From the NCBI RefSeq assembly GCF_014697475.1, contig NZ_JACJRV010000006.1:1-64000 (forward strand): a stretch of 64,000 nucleotides of DNA. Direction: 5' to 3'. The notes beneath the pieces were generated by a model. The model made no database searches and had not been told where the DNA came from. It worked only from the letters and a program-made list of their open reading frames with translations. Shown piece after piece: positions 1 through 9,500 of the stretch (position 1 is its first letter; each line of letters begins with the position of its first letter). This DNA comes from Nostoc sp. FACHB-152 (lineage in GTDB: Bacteria > Cyanobacteriota > Cyanobacteriia > Cyanobacteriales > Nostocaceae). The position numbers were made by a program, and so were the translations under genes.

Positions 1-871
1 CTGCATCAGTGAAGTCGCTGGAATACGCCATTAGCATTGGATTTTAGATGCTGAGGAGTACCTTAATTCAAAACCTCATAAGATGTCAAATGGGTTCTAT
101 AGGGTTAAAAGTATTTGAGTGTCTAAGTTTTCTCATCTACTAATGTCCTAACACTACTGGCTATCGCTATATTTCATCAGGAAACATTACAAATACTTAA
201 TTTGCATAACAACTATCTTCAATTACCTTCTAACATGAAAAAATTAATTCAGTATTATTAAGCTGTTCAAGTGTATTTTATTACCTATTGTTGGCAAAAG
301 ATGAGCTATTATTCTTTTCTGTCTACTTAAAAAGCTTTTTTAGAGCAGACTGATGCTGTTAATCACAAAAGCTTGCTTGTTGACAGGGTTGCAGGGGAGA
401 GTGTTTGAAGTTTTTCCCAACAATTCAAATTCTGCAACTTGAATGCACATCAGCTTAAATAGCTCTGACGTGGCTAGCATAAAACTTATAATTAAACCAC
501 ATTTTAGAAATTTCTTCAAAATCAAAGCCAAGGAATTTATATATTCTTAATAATTGTTTAACAAGCCAGATCACCATCAAAGCCGCACAAAATCAGCAAA
601 ACAGTATCTTAAACCGCCCCATACTTAGATTAGGCAGTCTTATATAAATGCCAAAAATTTGATGAATACTCTGTGAAAAGCTACTAGCCTCTTAAATCAT
701 TGTGGTAATCTACTGAGAGAAAAAATTACTTAGTAAATATTACTTGCATATTAATTACTTACAAAAACTATTTTTAGTATTTTTATGCAATGTAGCTTGT
801 CGGCATTCATAGACTGACAAGAAACTAACTAAAAATACACGCAATTGCTCATTTAATGGGTGAATTCCGTA
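1..871. other. AT-rich left-edge stretch without a supported gene
   Basis: I see no convincing coding region here. All six frames are broken by frequent stops; the longest minus-strand frame (340-531) has no recognisable composition or motif. A short open frame ends at about position 48 on the + strand and could be the tail of a gene outside the window, but fourteen codons cannot decide that. The stretch probably holds the promoter of the flippase gene that follows; no clear -10/-35 pair stands out in this AT-rich DNA. Confidence 0.5.
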
Positions 872-2341
872 ATGGAACCAGCACAACAACCATCAAATTT
901 AAAACAAAAAGCCATCAAAGGCGTATTTTGGTCTGCAATTGAAAGTTGGGGACGGCAATTAATTTCACTAATTGTTTTCTTTATACTTGCGCGCCTGTTA
1001 AGCCCACAAACCTTCGGTCTGGTGGCGTTGAGTAGCGTATTTATAGCTTTTTTGCAAGTATTTGTTGATCAAGGATTTACACAAGCGATCGTTCAAAGGC
1101 ACAATTTAGAATCAGAGCATTTAGATACGGCGTTTTGGACTAATTTAGGAATAAGTTTAATACTCACTACCTTATGTTTTAGCAGTGCTGATTTAATTGG
1201 TAACTTCTTCAAAGAGCCACAGATAATACCTATTATTAGATGTTTCTCATTAAACTTTATAATCCAAGCATTCATTAGCGTTCAGAATGCAATCTTTGAA
1301 CGTAAATTAGCATTTAAGACTCTTGCTACACGCTCGCTAATAGCCGTGATTGTTGGTGGCATAGTTGGCGTGACTATGGCATTCATGGGGTTTGGTGTTT
1401 GGAGTTTAGTTGGTCAGCAATTATCTAATAGTTTAGCTGCGGTTTTAGTAATGTGGCGGGTTAGTGATTGGCGGCCAAGATTCAAATTTTCGCCAAAACA
1501 CTTTAAGGAACTTTTTTCCTTTGGAGTGAGTGTAGTTGGCATGAATTTAGCTTTCTTTATTAGCCGCCGTTCCGACGACTTTTTTGTCGGTTATTTCTTA
1601 GGTTCTACAGCATTAGGTTATTATTCTGTTGGTTATCGTGTGTTTTCAATTCTCACAGAATTATTAACTAGCGTCTTATCAAAAGTTACTCTGCCAACTT
1701 TTGCCAGGTTGCAGAAAGATCCAGCAAGATTAAGAAGCGCACTTTATCAAGCAATTCAACTATCAAGTCTAATTACTTTTCCTGGCTTCTTAGTGACATC
1801 AATATTAGCACCTGAATTGATTCAATTGGTGTTTGGTGAAAAATGGCTACCTAGCATCCCAGTAATGCAAGCTTTAAACCTTGCTGGTATTGGTATAGCT
1901 TATTTTTATTTCACTGGTTCTGTACTCATGGCCATTGGAAAGCCTTCACTTAAACTAGCTCTAGATTTATTACAAGCTATGACCAATATTATTGGTTTTG
2001 CACTAGCAGTTAAATGGGGCATAGTAGCTGTTGCATATGCTTTTGTAATTAGACTTTACTTGATTGCACCCTTGAATATTTGGATCATTTGGAAGCAAAT
2101 AAATATTAATGTCTTTACTTTTTTGCGCCAAGGTGCAACTGCTTTAGGTGGAACGGTAGCTGTAATATTGACAATTTTGTCTATTAAATATTTTCTTGGT
2201 GATTCATTCAGCCCTCTTGTAATCGTATCAATCTCCGTGCTAGCTGGACTTATAGTATATATATCTTCGATTTTTTTACTTGCACCAAAACTGTTTTGGC
2301 AGTTAGTGAATATAGTTCGTCCCGCACAACAAATACAGTAA
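872..2341 (+). CDS. Polysaccharide flippase (Wzx/MOP superfamily)
   Basis: The 489-residue protein is a polytopic inner-membrane protein with about 12-14 hydrophobic segments, matching the usual length of Wzx-type O-antigen/exopolysaccharide flippases. The N-terminus (LKQKAIKGVFWSAIESWGRQ) is the amphipathic entry typical of the polysaccharide_synt family, and the interior FISRRSDDFFVGYFLG resembles the conserved charged segment of that family. It would move lipid-linked sugar repeat units from the cytoplasmic to the periplasmic face. I prefer the ATG at 872; an in-frame GTG lies at 860. The neighbouring polysaccharide pyruvyl transferase on the other strand supports an exopolysaccharide context. 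Family confident; substrate unknown. Confidence 0.88.
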   Translation: MEPAQQPSNLKQKAIKGVFWSAIESWGRQLISLIVFFILARLLSPQTFGLVALSSVFIAFLQVFVDQGFTQAIVQRHNLESEHLDTAFWTNLGISLILTTLCFSSADLIGNFFKEPQIIPIIRCFSLNFIIQAFISVQNAIFERKLAFKTLATRSLIAVIVGGIVGVTMAFMGFGVWSLVGQQLSNSLAAVLVMWRVSDWRPRFKFSPKHFKELFSFGVSVVGMNLAFFISRRSDDFFVGYFLGSTALGYYSVGYRVFSILTELLTSVLSKVTLPTFARLQKDPARLRSALYQAIQLSSLITFPGFLVTSILAPELIQLVFGEKWLPSIPVMQALNLAGIGIAYFYFTGSVLMAIGKPSLKLALDLLQAMTNIIGFALAVKWGIVAVAYAFVIRLYLIAPLNIWIIWKQININVFTFLRQGATALGGTVAVILTILSIKYFLGDSFSPLVIVSISVLAGLIVYISSIFLLAPKLFWQLVNIVRPAQQIQ

Positions 2342-2373
2342 TACATCTCAAACTAATTAAACATTAAACAATA

Positions 2374-2440
2374 GTAGGGGGAGCCAGTTGTGCAGCGTTA
2401 GCGACGTAAGAACGAGGGGTGCCGCGCATGGTTTCCCTAC
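2374..2440. repeat. GC-rich element bounded by a 6-bp inverted repeat
   Basis: A 67-bp GC-rich island in AT-rich DNA begins with GTAGGG and ends with CCCTAC. It has no open frame of note. The composition jump and matching ends suggest a small dispersed palindromic element of the kind scattered through Nostoc genomes; I cannot confirm other copies from this window. Confidence 0.4.
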
Positions 2441-2538
2441 ATTTTATGTTTTTTTAAGTTGAGCAACTTAGATGACAGCGAAATAATCTTAACTAGACTA
2501 ATTGAAAGATAAAATTATTAAAAATGTATTGCAAGATG

Positions 2539-2582
2539 AAAATGACAGACTCTTTTAGCAAGTCTGTCATTTTAGCTTTTTT
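2539..2582 (+). terminator. Rho-independent terminator
   Basis: A perfect 13-bp inverted repeat (AAAATGACAGACT / AGTCTGTCATTTT) with a 9-nt loop is followed by AGC and a run of six T on the + strand. It lies about 200 bp after the flippase stop and just beyond the 3' end of the convergent pyruvyl transferase gene, so it separates the two. Confidence 0.75.
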
Positions 2583-2602
2583 GTAATACAATTGTAAATT
2601 TT

Positions 2603-3778
2603 TTATTTCATTTTCTCTGCCATAACGTATTTAAATGTTGTATCCCCTGCTGTTTGATATTTCTCAAGACACAAAGCAAGGTCTTTCTTAATCACCTCAG
2701 TATTAACTTCAATGTTATTTAATAAATCTAATATATGCTCACTACTAGAGATATCTACAACTTGCTGCATTAATTCTGCATCTGAAAATATGCCGATAAT
2801 TTTATCATGCCTAGCTTTATCTACTACGGCAACTGGTATTGAACCGCAAACAGTTGCAAACATTAGTACGTGTAATCGATTGCTAAAAATCATGTATGCA
2901 CGAGAATACAAATCATACATTTTTTGAGAGTCGATTTTTTGATCAACAAAGGTTACATTATAGTCTCCTTTATATCTATAGTAAATTTCTTTATTAAACT
3001 CATAATCCATATCTACTTGATAAGAAACAAGCAACTTTTTATTCCATTTGTTACATACAGTTTTAACAATTTCGTCTAAAATAGGAAAGAGATTCCTGCG
3101 ATAAGTATCCGATTCATCAAAAGAATGAGTTGATTCTCTAAAACTCAATATTACATATTCATTATTAAAATGGACTAAATTATTGTTTGTAGTATTAACT
3201 TTTAGTAACCAAGCCAAGTCAGGAAAAATTTTAACTTTATTTATTCCTATTTTTTTAGCGTAAGTTTCTGATTTTGTGTCTCTAACTGAATAAAAATACA
3301 TCAAGTTAGATTGGACTTTTTCTGCTATTTCATCAATTGTCGAGAATGGCCCAATAGAAACTCCAAATCTACATATACGAACACCAAGGATTTTAAATAT
3401 AGCGTATGTTGTGAGAGATTGAATTTTTTTATTTAAGTAATTTAAATACTCTCCAAAATTATAATTATCAGTGTTTACACTAAAACGATGTCCAGGGGTT
3501 AAAATATAATAAATTTTGTTTTTAGAACTAAATAAGTTTTTTAAGGCAAACTTAAGTACTAACAAGCTAAATTTACTTCTATATTTGCTAGCTCTCTCAT
3601 CTTGTTTTATCTCTAATTCCTGACAAAACCATTCTGGCAAATCTTTCTCATTGATAACTAAATTTCCATATTTTCTTAAATTGTCTAATAAGACTTTAAT
3701 AATAATTAAATCACCTAAATTTTCATACTGAGTCTGAGGGCTTAAAAAAATAATATTTTTTGTTTGTTCATTTACCAT
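2603..3778 (-). CDS. Polysaccharide pyruvyl transferase family protein
   Basis: This 391-residue protein fits the polysaccharide pyruvyl transferase (CsaB/WcaK) family, which adds ketal-linked pyruvate to sugars of exopolysaccharides. The N-terminal NLGDLIIIKVLLDNL is the family's early glycine/aspartate loop; RFGVSIGP lies mid-protein; the C-terminal SNRLHVLMFATVCGSIPVA contains the conserved Arg-x-His of the nucleotide-sugar-like fold. It faces the flippase convergently. I choose the ATG at 3778; a GTG at 3787 is in frame but sits only 2 nt from the GAGG that could serve as ribosome binding site. The gene is notably AT-rich. Acceptor sugar unknown. Confidence 0.85.
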   Translation of the reverse strand: MVNEQTKNIIFLSPQTQYENLGDLIIIKVLLDNLRKYGNLVINEKDLPEWFCQELEIKQDERASKYRSKFSLLVLKFALKNLFSSKNKIYYILTPGHRFSVNTDNYNFGEYLNYLNKKIQSLTTYAIFKILGVRICRFGVSIGPFSTIDEIAEKVQSNLMYFYSVRDTKSETYAKKIGINKVKIFPDLAWLLKVNTTNNNLVHFNNEYVILSFRESTHSFDESDTYRRNLFPILDEIVKTVCNKWNKKLLVSYQVDMDYEFNKEIYYRYKGDYNVTFVDQKIDSQKMYDLYSRAYMIFSNRLHVLMFATVCGSIPVAVVDKARHDKIIGIFSDAELMQQVVDISSSEHILDLLNNIEVNTEVIKKDLALCLEKYQTAGDTTFKYVMAEKMK

Positions 3779-4244
3779 AAAATGCACTACCTCTTTAGAG
3801 TTGTGAAATATGAGTGATTATGAGGTTAAAACTATTATGAGATTCTAAAATTAATTATTTGAATCAACAATATAACATAGATTGTAGTCTCAATAATTAA
3901 TAGATGTCAGGTAATTTTAGCATTGGTATTACAGTTATTTTAAAATTGAAATGCTAAAAAATAATTTTAACTATTAATTTTCATGGATAATAATACCATA
4001 AGTAATCATAGTTTATGACACACTTTGCATTTACCTAATATGTAGTAATGCACTTAGTTAGCAGTCTAGAATATTTGTTACTTGTATTGACGGGCTTTGT
4101 GTAGTGTCAAATTTAGGTAAAACTATATTAAGATAAGATGAAATTTAGATTTTGAGTTTTAATTAACTAATTATTATCACTTACGATAAATAGTTATCTC
4201 TATTTATTTACTTTAAAAAAATAAAAATCATGGGCTGATAAAAA
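3779..4244. other. Divergent intergenic region
   Basis: This 466-bp AT-rich gap separates the divergent pyruvyl transferase and ABC permease genes and must hold promoters for both. I see no gene, no strong inverted repeat and no recognisable regulator site in it. Confidence 0.5.
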
Positions 4245-5018
4245 ATGAAGTATTGGCGCGAAACTATAGCTGTGACGCAGCGCATATTAATTGAATTATT
4301 ACGTCGCAGACGCAGCTTGATTTTTTGGGCAATTTTTCCGGTTTCAGTGTTAATGCTGGGTGGTTATATTTTGGCAGAACGCGCAAAACTATCAATTGCT
4401 GACGCTTTTGCATATACTGCACCATCAACTTTGGTAGGTGCAGCATTATTTTTTAGCTGTTTGGGTGGAAGTGTCGCTACAGTAGTTGCAGAAAGAGAAC
4501 AACAAACTCTCAAACGTCTATTTCTCTCGCCTTTGAGTGGTACATCCTATTTTTTAGGAATTTTTTTAGCTCATAGTTGCATTGGCTTAGGACAAACATT
4601 GTTAGTTTATACTACAGCTGCCTTTTGGGGTGCTAGTTTTAAGGGTTCTATTTTCTTAGGGCTAATCATTATTATCATGAGTATTGTGGCTTATGTAGGC
4701 TTAGGGTTTATTTTGGGTACTCAATTGGCACGTCGTATCGAAGATGTTAATGCTTTAGTTGCAGCTTTTGGAGTGCCTTTGTTAATTTTAGGCGGAGCAT
4801 TGTTACCGAGTTCGCTGTTTCCTAAAACTTTAATTAATATTGCTAAATATAATCCTATTTATCATATGAATGAGGCTTTTGTAGGAGTATCTGCTAAGGG
4901 TGAGCAAGTTGGGGATATTGCTTCACATTTTTGGTTTTTAATAGTATTTGCTATGGCAATGATGATTGGTGGTTGGCTATCTTATCAGCGAATGTTGATA
5001 GTAGAGAGAAGATTATAA
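4245..5018 (+). CDS. ABC-2 type transporter permease
   Basis: The 257-residue protein has six hydrophobic segments, with a first helix near residues 24-44 and a cytoplasmic charged loop (VVAEREQQTLKRLFLSP) that matches the E-loop/coupling region of ABC-2 exporters of the DrrB/NodJ type. It is followed after only 4 bp by an ATP-binding subunit, so the two form an operon and presumably a homodimeric exporter. Substrate is not visible; the nearby polysaccharide genes make a lipid, glycan or drug substrate equally possible. Confidence 0.88.
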   Translation: MKYWRETIAVTQRILIELLRRRRSLIFWAIFPVSVLMLGGYILAERAKLSIADAFAYTAPSTLVGAALFFSCLGGSVATVVAEREQQTLKRLFLSPLSGTSYFLGIFLAHSCIGLGQTLLVYTTAAFWGASFKGSIFLGLIIIIMSIVAYVGLGFILGTQLARRIEDVNALVAAFGVPLLILGGALLPSSLFPKTLINIAKYNPIYHMNEAFVGVSAKGEQVGDIASHFWFLIVFAMAMMIGGWLSYQRMLIVERRL

Positions 5019-5022
5019 AAAG

Positions 5023-5916
5023 ATGTTATCAATTAACAATTTAAATAAGTCTTACGGTAAAACTAAAGTTATTAATAATTTAAATTTGCATATTAAATCA
5101 GGAGAGATTTACGGTTTAATAGGGGCAAATGGGGCGGGAAAGACAACCACTATTAATATTATTTGTAATTTAGTTAAAGCTGATAGTGGTAATGTTCAAA
5201 TTAATCAGCAGCCGATTTCGGCAGCAACAAAAAAGATAATTGGGATTGCACCTCAAGAAAATCTGCTATATAAAACTTTAACTTGTACAGAAAATTTAGA
5301 TTTCTTTGCTAATATCTATGGCTTAGATAAAAAAAATCGCCAACAACAAGTACAAGCAACTTTGGCGGCTGTGAATTTATTAGACAGAGCAAATAGTCCG
5401 GTAGAAACTCTCAGTGGGGGAATGCAGCGACGGTTAAATATTGCAGTTGCTTTAGTACATCAACCAAAGTTAGTAATTTTAGATGAGCCAACTACTGGGT
5501 TAGATATTGAAGCCAGATATGAGATTTGGGAGTTAATTCGGCAACTGAAAAATCAGGGAATTACAATTTTATTGACGACTCATTTATTAGATGAGGCGGA
5601 GCGTCTGTGTAATAAAATTGGGATTCTCAAGCATGGGCAAATTTTAGCTGAGGGTAGTTTAGCAGAGCTACGCGGGATAATTCCGGCTGCGGAAATTTTG
5701 GTTTTACAAACTACACAAGAAACAGAAGCGATCGCCTGCGCTCAAGCATCCGGTTTTACGCCTAGACGCTATGGTAAGGAATTAGCTTTTTGGCTACCAG
5801 AACCTCTGGAATTAAAAGAAATTATTGCGCGGTTTGAAGGGATAAAAATTGACGCGATCGCTCTTTCGCCTGTGCGTCTAGAGCATATTTATCTCGAAGT
5901 TACACAAAAAAATTAA
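5023..5916 (+). CDS. ABC transporter ATP-binding protein
   Basis: A single nucleotide-binding domain occupies residues 1-225: Walker A GANGAGKTT, Q-loop (APQEN), signature LSGGMQRRL, Walker B LVILDEPTTGLD and H-loop TTHLLDEAE are all intact. The C-terminal 70 residues are a regulatory extension common in DrrA/CcmA-type exporters. It is the energising partner of the permease immediately upstream and acts on the cytoplasmic face of the membrane. Confidence 0.92.
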   Translation: MLSINNLNKSYGKTKVINNLNLHIKSGEIYGLIGANGAGKTTTINIICNLVKADSGNVQINQQPISAATKKIIGIAPQENLLYKTLTCTENLDFFANIYGLDKKNRQQQVQATLAAVNLLDRANSPVETLSGGMQRRLNIAVALVHQPKLVILDEPTTGLDIEARYEIWELIRQLKNQGITILLTTHLLDEAERLCNKIGILKHGQILAEGSLAELRGIIPAAEILVLQTTQETEAIACAQASGFTPRRYGKELAFWLPEPLELKEIIARFEGIKIDAIALSPVRLEHIYLEVTQKN

Positions 5917-5979
5917 CCATCTCTGGAATTACCCTTGCAACTGCTGTTGTCTGTAATCAGCACTATCAGACAAAAAGTA

Positions 5980-6276
5980 ATGGAAATACTAGCACTCGCT
6001 GGATTATTACTATCGTTAAGTCCTTTTGGGCTGGTAGCGGTGATTATCACCAGACAAATTAATAAAAAGCGGCGGTTAAACAGTCAAGATTGGGAACAGA
6101 AGGATGATTATCTTCATCCAGTTCACAATATAGTGGAAATTCCCCAAATTCCTGGCAATATCTATCCGCCACAATTAGTTCAAAATACCTACTACTACAT
6201 AAACAACGAGGTGGACTGTGAAACAAAACATCATTTAGATGTTGGTGAACAATATAACCATTCTTCACCACCATAA
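5980..6276 (+). CDS. Small single-pass membrane protein, function unknown
   Basis: I do not recognise this 98-residue protein. Starting at the ATG at 5980 it opens with a hydrophobic helix (MEILALAGLLLSLSPFGLVA, continuing to about residue 30), then a basic stop-transfer stretch (KKRRLNSQ) and a polar tail rich in Asn, His and Tyr. A TTG at 5935 would add 15 residues. It lies 63 bp after the ABC ATPase in the same direction and may be cotranscribed. It could be a small accessory of that exporter, but nothing in the sequence proves it. Confidence 0.5.
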   Translation: MEILALAGLLLSLSPFGLVAVIITRQINKKRRLNSQDWEQKDDYLHPVHNIVEIPQIPGNIYPPQLVQNTYYYINNEVDCETKHHLDVGEQYNHSSPP

Positions 6277-6364
6277 GTCAATCAAAAAAGTTACATTAAC
6301 TATCAGCATTTATAGTTAAAACTATATTTACTATAAGTAAAAATAAATATCGCATTTGTTATTT

Positions 6365-6396
6365 TGGCGATGCCTGCGGCTGGCTACGCCAACGCA
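6365..6396. repeat. Dispersed palindromic repeat (GCGATGCCTGCGGC type)
   Basis: The segment starts GCGATGCCTGCGGC and ends GCTACGCCAACGC, the pattern of a short palindromic element that recurs in heterocystous cyanobacterial intergenic DNA. TTGGCG and CGCCAA at its ends can pair. A further GC-rich fragment, GCCGTAGGCTAACGC, follows at about 6419. Confidence 0.6.
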
Positions 6397-6517
6397 AAAG
6401 CTATTTTGGTGTGTTATGCCGTAGGCTAACGCACTGCTTGGGATATCATAATGGTGCGCTGTGCGATACACATCCTATTGGTTATAAAACCCCTCCTCAA
6501 CCTACAGTAGAAGAATT

Positions 6518-6550
6518 AGATCCCCGACTTCTCAAAGAAATTGGGGATCT
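6518..6550 (-). terminator. Hairpin downstream of the DUF4912 gene
   Basis: AGATCCCC and GGGGATCT form an 8-bp perfect inverted repeat around a 17-nt loop. It starts 24 bp beyond the stop of the large minus-strand gene, so it is a plausible 3'-end hairpin, although there is no long T-run. The same GATCCCCGACTTC motif is a common repeat in this group of organisms. Confidence 0.45.
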
Positions 6551-6573
6551 GAGCAGCTGTCTTGTGTTATTTG

Positions 6574-9500
6574 CTATGAATATTCAGCTTCTGCAACTTC
6601 CTGGGAAAACTTTTTATGAATTGTTTTAGAGTTTTCACCATCAGCAGCAACCGCAGTCATCAGATAGTCAATTAAGTTCTCTGAAAAAGGAACGCGGAGA
6701 TGGAATGTACCATCGGGTTTTAGAGAGATGGGATTACCCGCAATATTGACACTTGCATTAGGTTCCGTCGCACCGTGAATAATTAACTCTGCATCTGCTA
6801 CAAACCAGAAATCTTGTTGGGGACGACTGAAAACGCGAACCGCATTAGAACGGATAATTGTCACCCAACCGTCGCCTTCGATGACATAGCCGAGTTCAAT
6901 CATATAGTCCCGATCGCTTGTGGGAATAGCTACATAGCGATCATGGGTAATTTCTTCACATTCATACTGCTGTACTAATTGCGGTTGCTGATAACTTAAA
7001 TCAATATCAGTGGCATCATACAGCCGCAAAGCTAATTGAGTCACACCAGCATTATGCAGTATTTCTTTGCGATTTTCCGAAAGACTCCAAGAAGCGTAAG
7101 CCCACTTCGGAGTCCGAGGTGTGAGAGTAATAGTGCTATCGTCTGCTGGTAGCCAAGTTGCTGCCTCTAAAGAAATACCTTCATCTTCTACATAAGGAGG
7201 ACTGAAAAAGCGCACAATCTCAGAACGAGCGATGCTGACCCAGCGATCGCCTACAATTGGGTAGCCAATTTCTGCTACATAGTCGCGATCAGTTTCGGGA
7301 ATACTGACGCTGCTATTGGCTGTTTCCAAATCCAATTCGTACTGCTGCACCAATTGCGGCTGCTGATAACTCAAGTCTAGATTTGTGACATCATAAAGCC
7401 GCAAACCTAACTGGAATATGCCAGCATTTTTCAGCATTTGCTTGCTAGTGTCCGAAATTTCCCAAGAAACATCAGCGAATTGTTGGGTATTAGGTGTAAG
7501 AACAACACGGCTTGTCTCATCTACTAATACGACATTTGCCGTTGTATTATTTGTATGCGTATTGCCAAAGACGCGGACAATTTCAGAACGTGCTAGAGTT
7601 ACCCAGCCATCGCCTGCTATAGCATAGCCAATTGCTGCTATATAATCGCGCTCGGTTTGGGGAATTGCTACAGTACCATTAGAAGTGCTGAGTTCATAAT
7701 CATATTGCTGTAACAATTGCGGCTGCTGATAACTCAGGTCAATATTTGTGACATCATAAACTCGCAGATTTAATTGAGATTTACCTGCATTTTGCAGCAT
7801 TTGTCGGCCAGTTTCGGAAATTTCCCAAACAACATCAGCCGAGTTGTAACTGCTAGGCGTGAGGACAATGTTACTTTGGGGATCTGCGATCGCTAAAATG
7901 TCATCAGTTACACTAGTTGGCACTTGCCCGTTCAATTCTGGTTGGTTTATACCATCAGTATTAGATGACGCTGACACTGCTGCAACTAACACAGCAATAT
8001 CATCTAGTAATTCTGTGTCTTCTAAGTCGGGTTCTGCTGCATCCGCTACATGATTTAATTTCTCTATCTCTGGATCTAGCGGTTCTGCGCTACTTTCTGC
8101 TTGAGAATCTGCTGGGGTCACATCTTCCACTAGGTCAAAACCCCAATCATCTTCATTTACTGAGTCTTCTGGAATCTCAGGAAAATCAAGACTAGCATTC
8201 GCTTCTACTGGCGTGACTTGAGTACTCGTTTCAACTTCTGCTACTGGCGTAGTTGTTTCTGGAGTTGTTGCAGTTGCAGGTGATTCTGAATTATATGTAT
8301 TTCTCGACACATCTCCCATTGGTGGATATGTGGTATTGACTACCGCAGCAGGTGCTTCCATATCCCAAGGCGATATGCTCAGATCGTAACTATTATCCTC
8401 AGCTTTGTGATTGTCTGTTTCTTTGCCAATCACCATTGAACTGATCACAGCCCCAGCCCCAATTGCTAAACCTGTATCTGTTGTCGCTGGGGTAGTGCCT
8501 TCCAATAAGTTAGCAGTACCGTTATGAGGAGTGTTACCGTTCGTTCCATTGACTGGTGGAATTGCAGGTTCGCTGACAACAGTGTTATCTGCTATTGCTG
8601 TTGGTGCAGATGGCTCAGAACTTGCTGGTAATTGGTTTTCTGCTGCTGCACTATCTGACGAGGAGCTAGTTCTCACTATCCACAACAACAATCCAGCAAT
8701 GACACCCAAGGGTAACACCAACCACCAAAGCGGGATTTGTCCTTGGGAGAGGGGATTACTTGTTGAGGGAGCAGTAGCAGGTTGCTGTTGGCTAGATGTA
8801 GCAGCTGGGGCTGTAGTTGCTGCTGTAGTAGGTGCGGTGGTTGCTGCTGTAGTAGGTGCAGTAGTTGCTGCTGGTGGTGTAGCTTGGGCTGTGGTTGCTT
8901 CGGTAGTAGATGTTTGATTAACAACTAGCTGGAGTGTTGGTGTTTCACCTTTGGCGATCGCTTCTGCTTCTGCGGTTCTAGCTTGTTCTATAGCTTGTTT
9001 TCCTGGTTTTGCCAGTGCAAAGCCGAGAAAACCTGCTACAGCTGGGCTAGGATTGCTTTTGTAAACGTAAACTAAAGGTTGGGAGAAGGGATATTTAGGA
9101 TCATCTGGCAAAGCTTGATGCAACTGGAGAACCCGCACACCAGGTAACTTAGATATCTGATTAACTCTGGCATAGCTGATGCCATCTTTACCTAGTTGTT
9201 TGACGATTTCGGCGGTGTTGTCTTCAGTTAATTGAGTAGCGGTAGGGCCAGTAGTAAATTTTACTATCTTAAAAACTGGGTAGTTGTTGAGTGCTTGGCG
9301 GGTATCGCTAGTATCTGGGCGATCGATGACGCGAATCTTACCTGGAGGGCCGCCCACTTGCGACCAATCAGTAATTCTTCTACCTCGAAAAATTCTAGCG
9401 AATTCTTTATCAGTCAAGCTGCCCCGAAAGGGATTTTCTTCCCCGACAATGATCGCAATCTTTTCGCGGTGCAAACGGACTTGCTCTAAACCTTGAGCTT

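Noticed and set aside
340-531. 63-codon minus-strand frame at the left edge
   Set aside because: No motif, unusual composition and no neighbouring operon; likely chance in AT-rich DNA.
6411-6629. 72-codon + strand frame overlapping the end of the DUF4912 gene
   Set aside because: It runs through palindromic repeat DNA and antisense to a well-supported gene; no recognisable protein features.
8531-8924. Ala/Val-rich and Gln-rich frames inside the DUF4912 gene
   Set aside because: They are other-frame readings of the Thr/Ala/Pro repeat linker of the large protein.
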